NCBI RefSeq assembly: GCF_014349235.1
Contig: NZ_JACSOH010000006.1
Span: 1 to 64,000 of the forward strand
DNA from: Cytophaga sp. FL35
GTDB lineage: Bacteria; Bacteroidota; Bacteroidia; Flavobacteriales; Flavobacteriaceae
DNA: 64,000 bases
Direction: 5' to 3'
The notes under the pieces are model-generated. The model worked only from the letters and a program-made list of their open reading frames with translations, searched no databases and was not told where the DNA came from. Shown here piece after piece: positions 51,616-61,397 of the stretch. A program made the translations under genes and the position numbers. Each line of letters begins with the position of its first letter. Within the stretch, counting starts at the first letter, position 1.

Positions 51616-53139
51616 ATGCCCATCATAGGAAATATCATTAAAGGATTTATAGACGTTCGCGATAAGTTATCTGGCGAGAAGATTCCGGTAGAAGAACAAA
51701 AAGAGGTACTGAAAAAACTTCTTACAACGGCAAAGGATACGGCCTTTGGTAAAAATTATCGCTTTGAGGATATACTCAAGGCCCAACAGCCAGAGGTGGG
51801 ATTTTCCCAAACGGTGCCTTTCCATGACTATAATAAAATGAACGATGAGTGGTGGCATCTTTTACACGAAGGTAGAAAGGATGTCACTTGGCCTGGAGAG
51901 CCAGATTATTTTGCTCTTAGTTCAGGAACAACAGGTAAGACTAGCAAACGTATTCCCGTAACGGATGAAATGATCGCTGCCATTAGAGAGGCAGGAATTC
52001 AGCAAGTATATGCTTTAAGCAATTTTGACTTACCAGCAGATTTTTTTGAAAAAGGAATTCTCATGTTGGGTAGCTCCACAGATTTGCAACAAGTTGATGG
52101 TCATAAAGAAGGAGAAATAAGTGGTATTAGTGCCAGTAATATTCCTAGTTGGTTCAGAGGGTACTACAAGCCGGGCGAAGAAATTGCAGAAATTGATGAT
52201 TGGGACCAAAGAGTTCAAAAGATTGCAGAACAAGCGGCAGATTGGGATATTGGTGCCCTAAGTGGCATTCCTTCTTGGATGGAGCTCATGTTACAAAAGG
52301 TGATTGATTATCATGGACTAAATAACATTCATGAAATATGGCCCAATTTACAGGTTTACACCTCTGGAGGAGTGGCTTTTGGACCCTATAAAAAGAGTTT
52401 TAATGCGTTGTTGGGGAAGTCAATTACAGTTATTGATACGTATTTGGCTTCCGAGGGTTTTGTAGCTTTTCAGGCAAGGCCGGAAACAGATGCCATGCAA
52501 TTGGTTACGGATGGAGGTATTTATTTCGAATTTGTACCGTTTCAACCAGAATACATCAACCAAGATGGGTCTCTGGTGAAGGACGCTCCGAGTATTACAC
52601 TGGACAAAGTAGAGAAAGGGACGGATTATGTACTGATTATTTCAACGGTTTCCGGTGCATGGAGATATATCATTGGAGATACCATAGAATTTACGGATGT
52701 AGAACGGGCCGAAATAAAGATTACCGGTCGCACTAAATTCTTCCTCAATACGGTAGGTTCCCAATTATCGGTAAATAAATTGGATGATGCCGTTCAATTT
52801 TTGGAAGATGAATTTTCAATGAAAATTCCCGAATACACGCTTTGTGCCAATAGAATAGAGGACGACTTTTATCATTGCTGGTATTTGGGAACTGAGGACC
52901 ATGTGGATAATGAAAAACTAGCGACCTCCTTGGACAACTACTTGAAAAGTGCCAATAAAAATTACAAAGTTGCTCGTTCCAAAGCTTTGAAAGGAGTTAA
53001 AGTCACCACTGTTGACCCTGATTTGTTTTACGACTGGAACGGAAGGAATAAGAAGAAAGGCGGGCAAGTGAAAATGGAACGTGTGATGGGCGAGGACAAG
53101 TTTGCGGAATGGGAAGAGTTTATTCAACAACAGGTGTAA
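51616..53139 (+). CDS. GH3 auxin-responsive promoter family protein
   Basis: A 507-aa protein of the GH3 family, ATP-dependent acyl-adenylate forming enzymes that conjugate an acyl group to an amino acid. The ATP-binding motif YFALSSGTTGKTSKRIPVT is at about residues 95-113, and the C-terminal part is complete with a closing helical domain. Bacterial members are of unknown substrate. It is downstream of the sulfatase pair by 76 bp, with no evident functional link. Confidence 0.9.
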   Translation: MPIIGNIIKGFIDVRDKLSGEKIPVEEQKEVLKKLLTTAKDTAFGKNYRFEDILKAQQPEVGFSQTVPFHDYNKMNDEWWHLLHEGRKDVTWPGEPDYFALSSGTTGKTSKRIPVTDEMIAAIREAGIQQVYALSNFDLPADFFEKGILMLGSSTDLQQVDGHKEGEISGISASNIPSWFRGYYKPGEEIAEIDDWDQRVQKIAEQAADWDIGALSGIPSWMELMLQKVIDYHGLNNIHEIWPNLQVYTSGGVAFGPYKKSFNALLGKSITVIDTYLASEGFVAFQARPETDAMQLVTDGGIYFEFVPFQPEYINQDGSLVKDAPSITLDKVEKGTDYVLIISTVSGAWRYIIGDTIEFTDVERAEIKITGRTKFFLNTVGSQLSVNKLDDAVQFLEDEFSMKIPEYTLCANRIEDDFYHCWYLGTEDHVDNEKLATSLDNYLKSANKNYKVARSKALKGVKVTTVDPDLFYDWNGRNKKKGGQVKMERVMGEDKFAEWEEFIQQQV

Positions 53140-53149
53140 AGTTCTACAA

Positions 53150-53437
53150 CTAATATTTGGTACTGGATAACCTTATGGCTAAAGAAATATTAAGGCAGGC
53201 ACTGGCAAAGGTCTTGGCAAACAGGTCTTTGTCCACCAAGGTCATAGCGTGTTTCAATTCTTCTAGGTTTCTCTCAAATGTCTGTAGGGTCTTTTCAGAA
53301 TTAAAATCAATATCCGGAACGTTATTGGTTAAAATCTGATAGGCTTCAACAGCATTTTTTCTACTGTAATAGTCTTTTTGGCACTCTTTTAATTTGGCCA
53401 AGATTTGGTCTTTTAATCTCATAAAACTAGACATCAT
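53150..53437 (-). CDS. Hypothetical small helical protein
   Basis: A 95-aa protein that looks almost wholly helical (QILAKLKECQKDYYSRKNAVEAYQIL, then ERNLEELKHAMTLVDK). No family recognised. It converges on the GH3 gene with 10 bp between stops. MM at the start leaves two possible initiation codons. A 264-bp gene-free stretch lies upstream. Confidence 0.6.
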   Translation of the reverse strand: MMSSFMRLKDQILAKLKECQKDYYSRKNAVEAYQILTNNVPDIDFNSEKTLQTFERNLEELKHAMTLVDKDLFAKTFASACLNISLAIRLSSTKY

Positions 53438-53701
53438 TTAGAAATGGGGTTAATATGTCTATATATTTTACTACTGGGGGGGAATCAAATATATTTATTT
53501 TTCTTTAGTAAACGTAAGAAAATACGTCATTATTTGAAATGAAGTGAACTTTTTTCCATCTGATATAGATTTTTACTATAACGTTTTCGTTAAAAAATAT
53601 ATTGTTGTTGAATTTTGATATTTTCCTTAGAGTTTATTCAATAAAAAAGGTTAAAAAGTAGGATAGTATTAAAGGGAAGAGAAGAATTTTAAACTGGAAT
53701 T

Positions 53702-54307
53702 TTAATTATCACTCTCGACTTCTTCTTTTTCCTCCACCAACATCATAATTTCTTTAGGGGACAGATAGTATTTTTTTATACGGTTTTTATATTTTTCTTC
53801 AATTTCGGCATTATCCAATATAAAACTTTTGGTTTCTAGGATATATTCTGCCATGCCATGGCTAACAGCATACGTATCCGCAGCCCTTTCCGCTTCTTTC
53901 AGGTATGCTCCTGAAAGGGTGTACTTGATTCCAAACCATATGAGATTTAAACTGCTTCTATTCTTATAATCCATAATGTGGCCAAGCTCATGCCCTAACC
54001 AGCCAACCATGATATTTTTAGGTATGTCTTTGGTGAGGTAAACACTATCCGAAATTTTGACCCGTTCACTAATCAATACTACATATTTTCTCTTTCTCCT
54101 ACCTTTGAACAGACTCCAAAAAACGGGCTGTGCTCTCATAGTCGATTTTTTAATGTTCTTTTTGAATTTAAAAGTGACTGGAGTTTCCGTTAGTTCTGGA
54201 TAGTGCGATAACGCTGTTATTGCTTCTTCTTTAATAGACTCAGGAGCTTTATGTTGGGCATTAAGTGAAATCAGGGTCATATATATAAAAAAGCTTATGA
54301 AGCGCAT
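53702..54307 (-). CDS. Secreted zinc metallopeptidase-like protein
   Basis: A 201-aa protein with a signal peptide (MRFISFFIYMTLISLNAQ). A HELGH zinc motif is at residues 106-110, and the segment EAERAADTYA follows about 30 residues later, as in gluzincin/M48-type peptidases where the third ligand is a Glu. It lacks the M48 membrane helices, so it is a secreted form. Substrate unknown; the ending is strongly acidic (EEKEEVESDN). Confidence 0.75.
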   Translation of the reverse strand: MRFISFFIYMTLISLNAQHKAPESIKEEAITALSHYPELTETPVTFKFKKNIKKSTMRAQPVFWSLFKGRRKRKYVVLISERVKISDSVYLTKDIPKNIMVGWLGHELGHIMDYKNRSSLNLIWFGIKYTLSGAYLKEAERAADTYAVSHGMAEYILETKSFILDNAEIEEKYKNRIKKYYLSPKEIMMLVEEKEEVESDN

Positions 54308-54486
54308 AAGTTGAGCTTACAAGTGATAATAATTAGTGATTTTTGAATAATCTCAATATAGAAAAATCTTGATGACTTATAGAGTGTTTCTGTTTTAAGG
54401 TCAATTAAATAATGGAAAAAGTACTGAATTCCGGTTTTAAAGGAAGTAATTGATAATTGGAAAATATATTCCGTTCAAATAATAAT

Positions 54487-56061
54487 ATGCCTAGCTCTCT
54501 AACTAAGAAAATAGCGTTATACGTGCTTGCCGGATTGGTTTCTTTAACTCTTTTGGCTTTAGGTTATGTTCATGTAAGAGCAGAGGATTGGGTAGCTGAC
54601 TTTCTTCAACGTAAAATACCTACCCATATCAACTTAGAATATGATCATATACAAACCAATATTCTAAACGGAAGTATTACTATAACTAATGTTGAAATGG
54701 CTATTAAGGATCGAGACTCCTTAAAACTACACACCACAATTCAATTGAATTCCATATCCCTTATTGATTTAGAGTACGGCCCATTCTTTTTAAAGGACAA
54801 CATTGTGGTTTCACAACTAGATGTAGATAAACCTGAGGTCAACTATTATATTTCAAAAGATTATCCTCAAAAAAAGAAGGAACGACAAGGGGTGGTAAGT
54901 CTTCTGAAAACTATTGAAGTTGAAAAATTGAAAGTGGTAGAAGGTGTTCTTACAGTTCATAAAAACGATAGTACAACATTGAAGGCTGCCAGCATTAACT
55001 TTGAGGCCAACCATATTCAAACTAGCCCGGAACAAATTAAGAAAAGGATACCGGTAACTTATGGCTCCTACGATTTGGATATAAGGGAAGTCTTTGTGGA
55101 TTTAGGTGCATATGAAAAATTAACGGTCAAGGAATTAAAGTTTCACGATGGAAATGTAAGGGTAGAGGATTTAACATTGGCTTCAAAATATGATAGGCAA
55201 AAATTATCTGAGTTTATTCCTGTAGAAAGGGATTATGTAAATCTAAAGATTCCAGAAATCCAATTAGATTCTATTGAAGTCTCTTTTATAGGAGACTCGT
55301 TATCCGTCACTACAGGTAATGGAAAAATTATAAATCCTATTGCCGAAATATATAGGGATAAGTTGGTAAAGGATGATGTAAGCCAAAAGAAACTATATAG
55401 TCAAATGCTTAGGGAATTACCTCTTTATCTACATGTGCCAAAGGTGGAAATTGAACAGGGAAATCTCACTTATTCAGAGAAAATTAAGGAAGGTGTCCCA
55501 CCTGGTATGGTGAGTTTTCATGATTTGAATGCTACCATTGCCCAAGTAAACAATAAAGTAAAGTATGATGGTGTAACTGATATTAATGCAAAGGCCTTGT
55601 TAATGGGGCATGCACCTATAGAGCTTAATTGGCAATTTGATGTTACTAATAAAAATGATGCTTTTTTGGCCTCGGGAATTGTAAAAGATTTTAAATCCAA
55701 TACCCTGAACAGCTTTTTGGAAAGTAGTTTGAGGGCCAAAGCCCAAGGAACTATAGACAGGCTATATTTCACCATTAGCGCAGATGGTCATTCTTCCACG
55801 GGTGATATTAAAATGAAATATGATGATTTTGAATTTGCGGTTCTCAAAAAGGACAGATTGGGCGTGAATAAGTTTCTGACCTTTCTGGGTAATCTTTTTG
55901 TCAATGACGGTTCCAAGAGTGACGCACAAGGATTTAGGTATGGGTCTATTGAGGTCCAACGTGATCCTACCAAATCCTTTTTCAATTATCTCTGGATAAA
56001 TGTACAGGATGGTATGGTCAATACTATGCTGGGAAGGGGTAAAAAGGAAGATGCTGAATAA
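54487..56061 (+). CDS. AsmA/DUF748-like periplasmic protein
   Basis: A 524-aa protein from the ATG at 54487. An N-terminal membrane anchor (about residues 5-25) is followed by repeated beta-strand segments with alternating pattern (NILNGSITITNVEMAI, VVSQLDVDKPEVNYYI, LKFHDGNVRVEDLTLA), characteristic of AsmA-like or DUF748 bridge proteins that move lipids between membranes. The C-terminus is hydrophobic-poor and ends in a basic-acidic tail. The family link is by pattern, not a diagnostic motif. A terminator follows immediately. Confidence 0.75.
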   Translation: MPSSLTKKIALYVLAGLVSLTLLALGYVHVRAEDWVADFLQRKIPTHINLEYDHIQTNILNGSITITNVEMAIKDRDSLKLHTTIQLNSISLIDLEYGPFFLKDNIVVSQLDVDKPEVNYYISKDYPQKKKERQGVVSLLKTIEVEKLKVVEGVLTVHKNDSTTLKAASINFEANHIQTSPEQIKKRIPVTYGSYDLDIREVFVDLGAYEKLTVKELKFHDGNVRVEDLTLASKYDRQKLSEFIPVERDYVNLKIPEIQLDSIEVSFIGDSLSVTTGNGKIINPIAEIYRDKLVKDDVSQKKLYSQMLRELPLYLHVPKVEIEQGNLTYSEKIKEGVPPGMVSFHDLNATIAQVNNKVKYDGVTDINAKALLMGHAPIELNWQFDVTNKNDAFLASGIVKDFKSNTLNSFLESSLRAKAQGTIDRLYFTISADGHSSTGDIKMKYDDFEFAVLKKDRLGVNKFLTFLGNLFVNDGSKSDAQGFRYGSIEVQRDPTKSFFNYLWINVQDGMVNTMLGRGKKEDAE

Positions 56062-56065
56062 AAAA

Positions 56066-56084
56066 AGCTCCGTGTAACGGAGCT
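56066..56084. terminator. Terminator between convergent genes
   Basis: AGCTCCGT (56066-56073) pairs with ACGGAGCT (56077-56084), loop gta; A-run before and cttttc after. Confidence 0.8.
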
Positions 56085-56112
56085 CTTTTCTTTCTCATAG
56101 CAGTGAGACTCC

Positions 56113-57144
56113 TTATGCTGTAGCAGCCAAGGATTTTTTATTGTCTTGGTACATTTTTGGACTACAGTTGTACCTTCTTTTAAAAATTTTGGAGAAATAG
56201 CTTCTGCTGGAAAGACCAACAGTATAAACTATTTCGCTAATATTCATATCCGTAGTGGAAATAAGTCGTTCTGCCGTATTCAACCTTTCATTTCTAATGA
56301 AATCCGAAACGGTTTTACCGTGTAACAATTTGAAACCTTCTTGAAGCTTACTTGCAGAAAGACCACAATCCAAACACAGGGACTTAATGGAATACTGAAT
56401 TTCTGGGTGTTCCTCTATTTTTCTAGAAACTTCCTTAATACATTTAAGTTCGTACTGGGTTAAGGAACCGGTAGGATTCTGCTCATTTTCCAAATCGGAC
56501 CGTAAATGTTGTATTTCCATAGCCAAGGTAAGGTTCAAAATTCCTTCAATAAGTAATTTTTTTACCAGACCTTCTTGCTTAATTTTTTCCAATTGAGCCA
56601 ACTGCTCACCAATTCTTAAGTTGTATGTTCCAAAGTATCTTACGGGAGTGTCTTGTTCCTTACCATGCGAGAAAAGTTCCATCATGGTCTTTTTGAGGCT
56701 AGAAGGTAGATTGCTATCCAAATCTGTGCTAGTATCTACCGCTCTAATAATACACAACTTTACCCTTTGGTTGCTGGGAAAAATAAGTTCATTTACATGA
56801 TTGGTCCCACCCATAATGGCTGTTTGGAACTCATCTAACAATAATTTATCCCTAAAATCTTGAAATCTTTGGTATAAATGACCTTTAAGACAGTACATAA
56901 AGTACAAGGGCATTGAAGGGGTAGGGTCATTGCTTATCTTAAAATCGTCTGTGAAGCAAACGTCATATTGTAAATATGATAATCCACCTTCTAGGGTAAT
57001 TCCTTTGATGGTACCAGTGCCGTATTCGTTATCAAATTCGAGAATTCTTTCGCTACCGGATTCGGTAACGGAACCTCCCAAAGCTAAATTAATAGCGTTT
57101 AACGTTTTTTCTAATGATAATGTGTGTAGTGATAATGTTCTCAT
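56113..57144 (-). CDS. AraC family transcriptional regulator
   Basis: A 343-aa regulator with an AraC DNA-binding domain at the C-terminus (about 240-335): SIKSLCLDCGLSASKLQEGFKLLHG and MNISEIVYTVGLSSRSYFSKIFKRRY, closing with SPKMYQ. The N-terminal 230 residues show no recognised sensing domain. It is downstream of the small ORF and the histidine kinase gene on the same strand, and may belong to the same signalling group. Targets unknown. Confidence 0.9.
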   Translation of the reverse strand: MRTLSLHTLSLEKTLNAINLALGGSVTESGSERILEFDNEYGTGTIKGITLEGGLSYLQYDVCFTDDFKISNDPTPSMPLYFMYCLKGHLYQRFQDFRDKLLLDEFQTAIMGGTNHVNELIFPSNQRVKLCIIRAVDTSTDLDSNLPSSLKKTMMELFSHGKEQDTPVRYFGTYNLRIGEQLAQLEKIKQEGLVKKLLIEGILNLTLAMEIQHLRSDLENEQNPTGSLTQYELKCIKEVSRKIEEHPEIQYSIKSLCLDCGLSASKLQEGFKLLHGKTVSDFIRNERLNTAERLISTTDMNISEIVYTVGLSSRSYFSKIFKRRYNCSPKMYQDNKKSLAATA

Positions 57145-57177
57145 GGCTGCGTTGTTATTTTTAATGTTAATAGGAAA

Positions 57178-57321
57178 TTAGTCTCTTGTTGGGTATTGCT
57201 CACAGGTGGGTTGATTACCTGTGGAGCCCAGGATAAAGTTGTCGATAACGATTTCGTTTTGAGTGTATAGCTCTCCGTTATTTTGCTTCGGTACTAAACC
57301 GAAAAACCTTAGTAAAGACAT
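57178..57321 (-). CDS. Small ORF of 47 codons between AraC and kinase genes
   Basis: Minus-strand ORF that begins MSLLRFFGLVPKQNNGELY and ends GNQPTCEQYPTRD, with stop at 57178-57180. The codon choice and amino-acid composition look like protein, and no longer ORF covers this stretch. It starts at 57321 and ends 33 bp before the AraC start, on the same strand. No family is recognised. It could be a leader ORF, a small regulator or chance. Confidence 0.42.
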   Translation of the reverse strand: MSLLRFFGLVPKQNNGELYTQNEIVIDNFILGSTGNQPTCEQYPTRD

Positions 57322-57513
57322 GCCCCTGATGATTTGATACAAATATGAGCCAATCAAATATTTAGTGTCTTACAGAATTTTGGGATACTGTTATATAATT
57401 TTGTAAAATCTCCGACAAACCGTCAATTTGTAGGGATAAGATTACGGTAGGCCAATAAAGTGAAGTAGAAGGGTGATACTTTTTTTTAAAGAGGGTGACG
57501 GTGTCGTTAGCAT

Positions 57514-60123
57514 CTAGTCAAAGGGTAGGAAAACTTCAAACGTGGTACCTTTTCCGGGTTGGCTTTTAGCTTGGATATGACCACGATGGTTCTCTACAAT
57601 TTTCTTGCAAATGGCCAATCCAAGACCCGTACCGGAAAAAGCATGCTTTTCATGGAGTCTTTCAAAAAGTTCAAATATCTTCTTGCTAAGCTCTTGTTCA
57701 AAACCAATGCCATTATCTTTTATGGATATTAGAAGATATTTTCCTTTAGGTAAGTTCGTGTCGGAATCTATTTTTTTGGCCTCTATTAGTTCATGAGTAA
57801 TTTCTATAACTGGTGCCTGGTCGTGTTTTTTATATTTTAAGGCATTGCTAATTAAATTACTGAAAAGCTGTTCTAATTGAAATCCGGTACCGTTGACCAA
57901 GGGTAAATCCGGAACATTTATAGTTGCTTCCGTTTCCTTGATCCGTTCAGAAAAATCATCCAAGACCTTTTCAAAAACACCGTTTAGATTTACTTTAATA
58001 GGTGTGCTAACTTCAGTGTCTGTTATCCTAGAGTAGGACAATAAGTTTCTAATGAGTAATTGCATACGGTTGGCAGAATCCTCAATTTTATCTAGATAAC
58101 GTTGTCCTCGCTCTGAAAGGTTCTCGCGGTCAAAATCCGATAACCTACTAATGAACATTTGGATTTTTCTTAAAGGTTCCTGAAGGTCATGGCTGGCAAC
58201 ACGGTTAAAGGATTCCAACTCTGCATTGGTTCTTTTTAGCGCTCTGTTCTTTAGTTTAAGGTTTTGTTCACTTTCAGTTTTAGCGGTTATATCACTAATA
58301 ACGCCTACCATGAAAGATTGCCCATCTTTTTCAATAAAATGGGCCATAGAAGACATGTACTTGGTTTTGCCGTCTTGGGTCTTTATTTTGTATTTGCTTC
58401 GCGTTCTTGACTTTTCTTTTAATGCCTTGATGTTTTTAGCCTTTAGTCGTTTGGCCTCCTTTGGGCTTAAAAATGACAAAAAGCGTTCAAAAGAAGGTTC
58501 AAATTCCCCTGGTTTAAAGCCAAACAATCGAAATGCATTATCGGAATACTCCATGGTGCCATTATCTAAATTGAGATTGTAGCTACCTATTCCCGCTATT
58601 CTTTCGGCATCATTTAAAATGGTGTTCTGTACCTCTAATGCATCCTTTGAACGCTTAAGCTCTTCCTCAGCTACTTTTCTTTGGGTGATATCTTGTGAAA
58701 GAATGGTGACACCATCATCAAGGACCGCTATTTCATTACAGAAAAGAAATTCTCCCTTGGGCAGTTTGTATTCTCTCTCCACCTCTTCCGGTTCTCCGGT
58801 TTCAATTACTTTTTTATAGAGCTCGAAATCCCCATTCTTAAATAGAAAAGGATATTCCTCAGATATGAGCTTGCCTTCAATTTCAACGGAAGGCCTTCCC
58901 ATGAGGTCGATAATCTTTTCGTTGGTATAGAGAATCTTAAAGTCTACAATTTCACCGGCCTCATTTCTAATGGCCTTAAAATAACTAACAATATATTGGA
59001 AGGATGAAAGAAGATTTTGTAAAAAGCCCGAAGTCTGCATAAGTGCACGGTTACGTTCTTCCAGCTGTTCGTTCAATGCCAAAAGTTTATTCTCGGCCTC
59101 CCTTTCAAGCGTGGTGTTCCTTACGGTAGTGCTTACACCATTTTCCAAAGGGGAAGCAATGGTGTGAAACCATACTTTTTTGCCATTTATAGTATACTCT
59201 GCCTCCTTTTCAAGTGCTTTATTTTGTTTAATGGCTTCAGCCAAAAAGGAGACATGCTCGTGTTGTTCTAAAAAGGGGAAAACTTCAGAAAGTTTTCTGC
59301 CTATGGCATCATCGGGTATAAACTCTATATCTTTTCTTCCTTGGGCATTGGAATATCCTATGGTAAAGTCTACTATATTATTGGAGCTATCCCTAATAGG
59401 TTGAAAGAAGTTTACAATATTATCGGTATTGTCCAAAATGTTGCGCAAAAAGGCACCAGTGGTGTCCATCTGCTTACGGTCCATGTTTATTTTGGTGAAG
59501 GAGAACATGAGAATTCCTAAGGCAAATAAGGCAGAGTATAAAATGTGGGTAGGCGTCAAAGTTACATTGGACTCATACTCTTTTCTACGCTCTTTTAGTA
59601 ACCTTCTTTCCTCATCGATCATAGCTTCTTGAATGGCAGTAAGGCTATCCAATTGATTTTCTATAAGGAGTACCTTGTTACGTAGTGCTCTGGATTGTAA
59701 GATAAGCCGAGCGTTCTCCGTATTTAAGGTACCAAGTTCTTTGAAAAGTTTTTCGCTAAAGGTGGGGACTTTTTGAAGTCTCCTGACCTGGTCTTTATTG
59801 TCGCTTAATAAAAGCCTAAGTTTTTTAAGACCGGTGTCCGCCAATCCATCATATTCTTTAATTGAGGGTAGTAGGGTACTGTCATTGGTTATTAGAAATT
59901 GCACCCCATCTGCTTGCGAACTGGAATAGTTGGCAAACAACATGTTAATTTCATTAATGGTATTCTGGGTATGGGAAACAAGCTCCGTAGACTTGCGTAG
60001 AGCGGTATTTTGTTGAAATGAAGTGTAGGAGATGTAAAAAATGACAATGACGGCTAAAAGCAACAGAAGTAAGTAAGGCATAATGCCCGTTTTGGATTTA
60101 CCAACGTTGCCTAAATCCGCCAT
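57514..60123 (-). CDS. CHASE3/PAS sensor histidine kinase
   Basis: An 869-aa kinase: two transmembrane helices (about 16-34 and 193-210) bracketing a periplasmic CHASE3-like region, then three PAS-type domains (about 220-345, 355-475, 490-620), a dimerisation/phospho-acceptor domain with the His in RVASHDLQEPLRKIQ (about 640-700), and an HATPase domain (N-box NLISNALKYKKH, G1 KDNGIGF, G2 GTGLGLAI). It lacks a receiver. A receiver-only protein gene sits 9 bp upstream of its start, so they probably form a pair. Signal unknown. Confidence 0.93.
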   Translation of the reverse strand: MADLGNVGKSKTGIMPYLLLLLLAVIVIFYISYTSFQQNTALRKSTELVSHTQNTINEINMLFANYSSSQADGVQFLITNDSTLLPSIKEYDGLADTGLKKLRLLLSDNKDQVRRLQKVPTFSEKLFKELGTLNTENARLILQSRALRNKVLLIENQLDSLTAIQEAMIDEERRLLKERRKEYESNVTLTPTHILYSALFALGILMFSFTKINMDRKQMDTTGAFLRNILDNTDNIVNFFQPIRDSSNNIVDFTIGYSNAQGRKDIEFIPDDAIGRKLSEVFPFLEQHEHVSFLAEAIKQNKALEKEAEYTINGKKVWFHTIASPLENGVSTTVRNTTLEREAENKLLALNEQLEERNRALMQTSGFLQNLLSSFQYIVSYFKAIRNEAGEIVDFKILYTNEKIIDLMGRPSVEIEGKLISEEYPFLFKNGDFELYKKVIETGEPEEVEREYKLPKGEFLFCNEIAVLDDGVTILSQDITQRKVAEEELKRSKDALEVQNTILNDAERIAGIGSYNLNLDNGTMEYSDNAFRLFGFKPGEFEPSFERFLSFLSPKEAKRLKAKNIKALKEKSRTRSKYKIKTQDGKTKYMSSMAHFIEKDGQSFMVGVISDITAKTESEQNLKLKNRALKRTNAELESFNRVASHDLQEPLRKIQMFISRLSDFDRENLSERGQRYLDKIEDSANRMQLLIRNLLSYSRITDTEVSTPIKVNLNGVFEKVLDDFSERIKETEATINVPDLPLVNGTGFQLEQLFSNLISNALKYKKHDQAPVIEITHELIEAKKIDSDTNLPKGKYLLISIKDNGIGFEQELSKKIFELFERLHEKHAFSGTGLGLAICKKIVENHRGHIQAKSQPGKGTTFEVFLPFD

Positions 60124-60132
60124 TGTTCAACG

Positions 60133-60579
60133 TTATATTCTAAAGAGGAAATTACCCTTGTCCAATTCGTTTTCCTCGTATTGCCAATTTCTTTTAACCA
60201 CTTGTGCAATGGTCTTTTTTAGCTCTTCAAACTTGTTGGGTTTGTTGATATAGATATTGGCCCCGTTCACAAAGGTCTCCTCAATATCCCTTTCCGATGA
60301 TGAAGTGGAATATATGGCAACTACCAAATCTTCCAGTTCCGGATTGCTCCTTATTTTTTTTAGACATTCAAAACCGTCCATCACGGGCATGTTCAAATCT
60401 AGAAAAATCAACTGGGGAAATTCTTCACAGTCCCCGGTCAAAAAATCCAATAATTCCTGTCCGTTATGGAATTCTTGCAAATCAGTTTTCAATTCAATTT
60501 CCTGTAACGCATCGGCGAAAAACATTCTGTCGTCTTCATCGTCGTCTACAAGCACAACCTTCATGGGTTTAGTACTCAT
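60133..60579 (-). CDS. Single-domain response regulator (Rcp1-like)
   Basis: A 148-aa receiver with no output domain. The acidic pair is in LVDDDEDD (about 10-17), the phospho-acceptor Asp in LIFLDLNMPVMDG near residue 59, and the Lys in INKPNKFEELK near 110. It resembles Rcp1-type regulators paired with large sensor kinases. Its gene is followed 9 bp later by the kinase gene and preceded by an AraC-type gene by 15 bp, so all three are likely one operon. Confidence 0.93.
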   Translation of the reverse strand: MSTKPMKVVLVDDDEDDRMFFADALQEIELKTDLQEFHNGQELLDFLTGDCEEFPQLIFLDLNMPVMDGFECLKKIRSNPELEDLVVAIYSTSSSERDIEETFVNGANIYINKPNKFEELKKTIAQVVKRNWQYEENELDKGNFLFRI

Positions 60580-60594
60580 TTGGGTAATCTTTAA

Positions 60595-61146
60595 TTAAGT
60601 GTTCTCGGTTTTTCTTCTTTCAAGTATGCGTAAAAAAGTTGTTGGCGTTAAACCTGTTACTTTTTTAAACTGCCCTGATAAATGGGCCACACTACTATAA
60701 TCTAATTGATGGGCAATCTCTGTCAAGCTCATATCGCCTTGTAAAATAAGCTTTTTGGCGTACTCTATTTTGCGCAATATAATGAAATTCTCGATTGAGG
60801 TATACGTTTCTTCAGAAAACAGGTTAGAGAGATAAGAATAAGTGTATCCCAAGCGTTCTGTCAAGTAAGCAGATACCGTTTTCTTTCGCATATTCTGGGA
60901 ATAAATAAGCTCATCTATCGCTTTTTTTATATCCCCCACAATATTATTTTTTCCTGCTTCCGTAAGTTGTATTCCATAGTTTGCAATTACATCGTCCACA
61001 TCTTCTTTTAATTTTTTAGAAATATTGTCTGTAAGGACAAGTAATCCATTTTCTGTAAAAGAATGGGATATCCCTAATTTGTTAAGCTCTTTAGACATAA
61101 CTTTTTGGCTCAACTCCTTTGGGTTGTAATTCAATCTAAATTTCAT
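60595..61146 (-). CDS. Short AraC-type DNA-binding regulator
   Basis: A 183-aa protein with an AraC HTH domain in the C-terminal half (about 85-175): KTVSAYLTERLGYTYSYLSNLFSE and MSLTEIAHQLDYSSVAHLSGQFKKVTGLTPTTFLR. The N-terminal 80 residues are too short for a normal sensory domain; they look alpha-beta (ELNKLGISHSFTENGLLVL). First gene of the likely AraC / receiver / kinase operon. It probably responds to kinase signalling. Confidence 0.88.
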   Translation of the reverse strand: MKFRLNYNPKELSQKVMSKELNKLGISHSFTENGLLVLTDNISKKLKEDVDDVIANYGIQLTEAGKNNIVGDIKKAIDELIYSQNMRKKTVSAYLTERLGYTYSYLSNLFSEETYTSIENFIILRKIEYAKKLILQGDMSLTEIAHQLDYSSVAHLSGQFKKVTGLTPTTFLRILERRKTENT

Positions 61147-61397
61147 TGTTCAAGCTTCGGTCAATGACCCAAGGGGTCAAAGATAGTTATAATACCAGTG
61201 TTAAATTTAACGTTTTTGGTCAATTGTTTACCCTCTTTCAATAGGGATTCTAGTCAAATTTGTCATGGAAAAGGAAATAAAATTTAAATACCTTGATAAG
61301 CTATATTGATATCCAATGCATTAATCGTTTTAAAGACAATTTTATTTGTAATAAGATGCTAGGTGGGAGGTATTTCCATTTAATTTTAATTGAAAAA

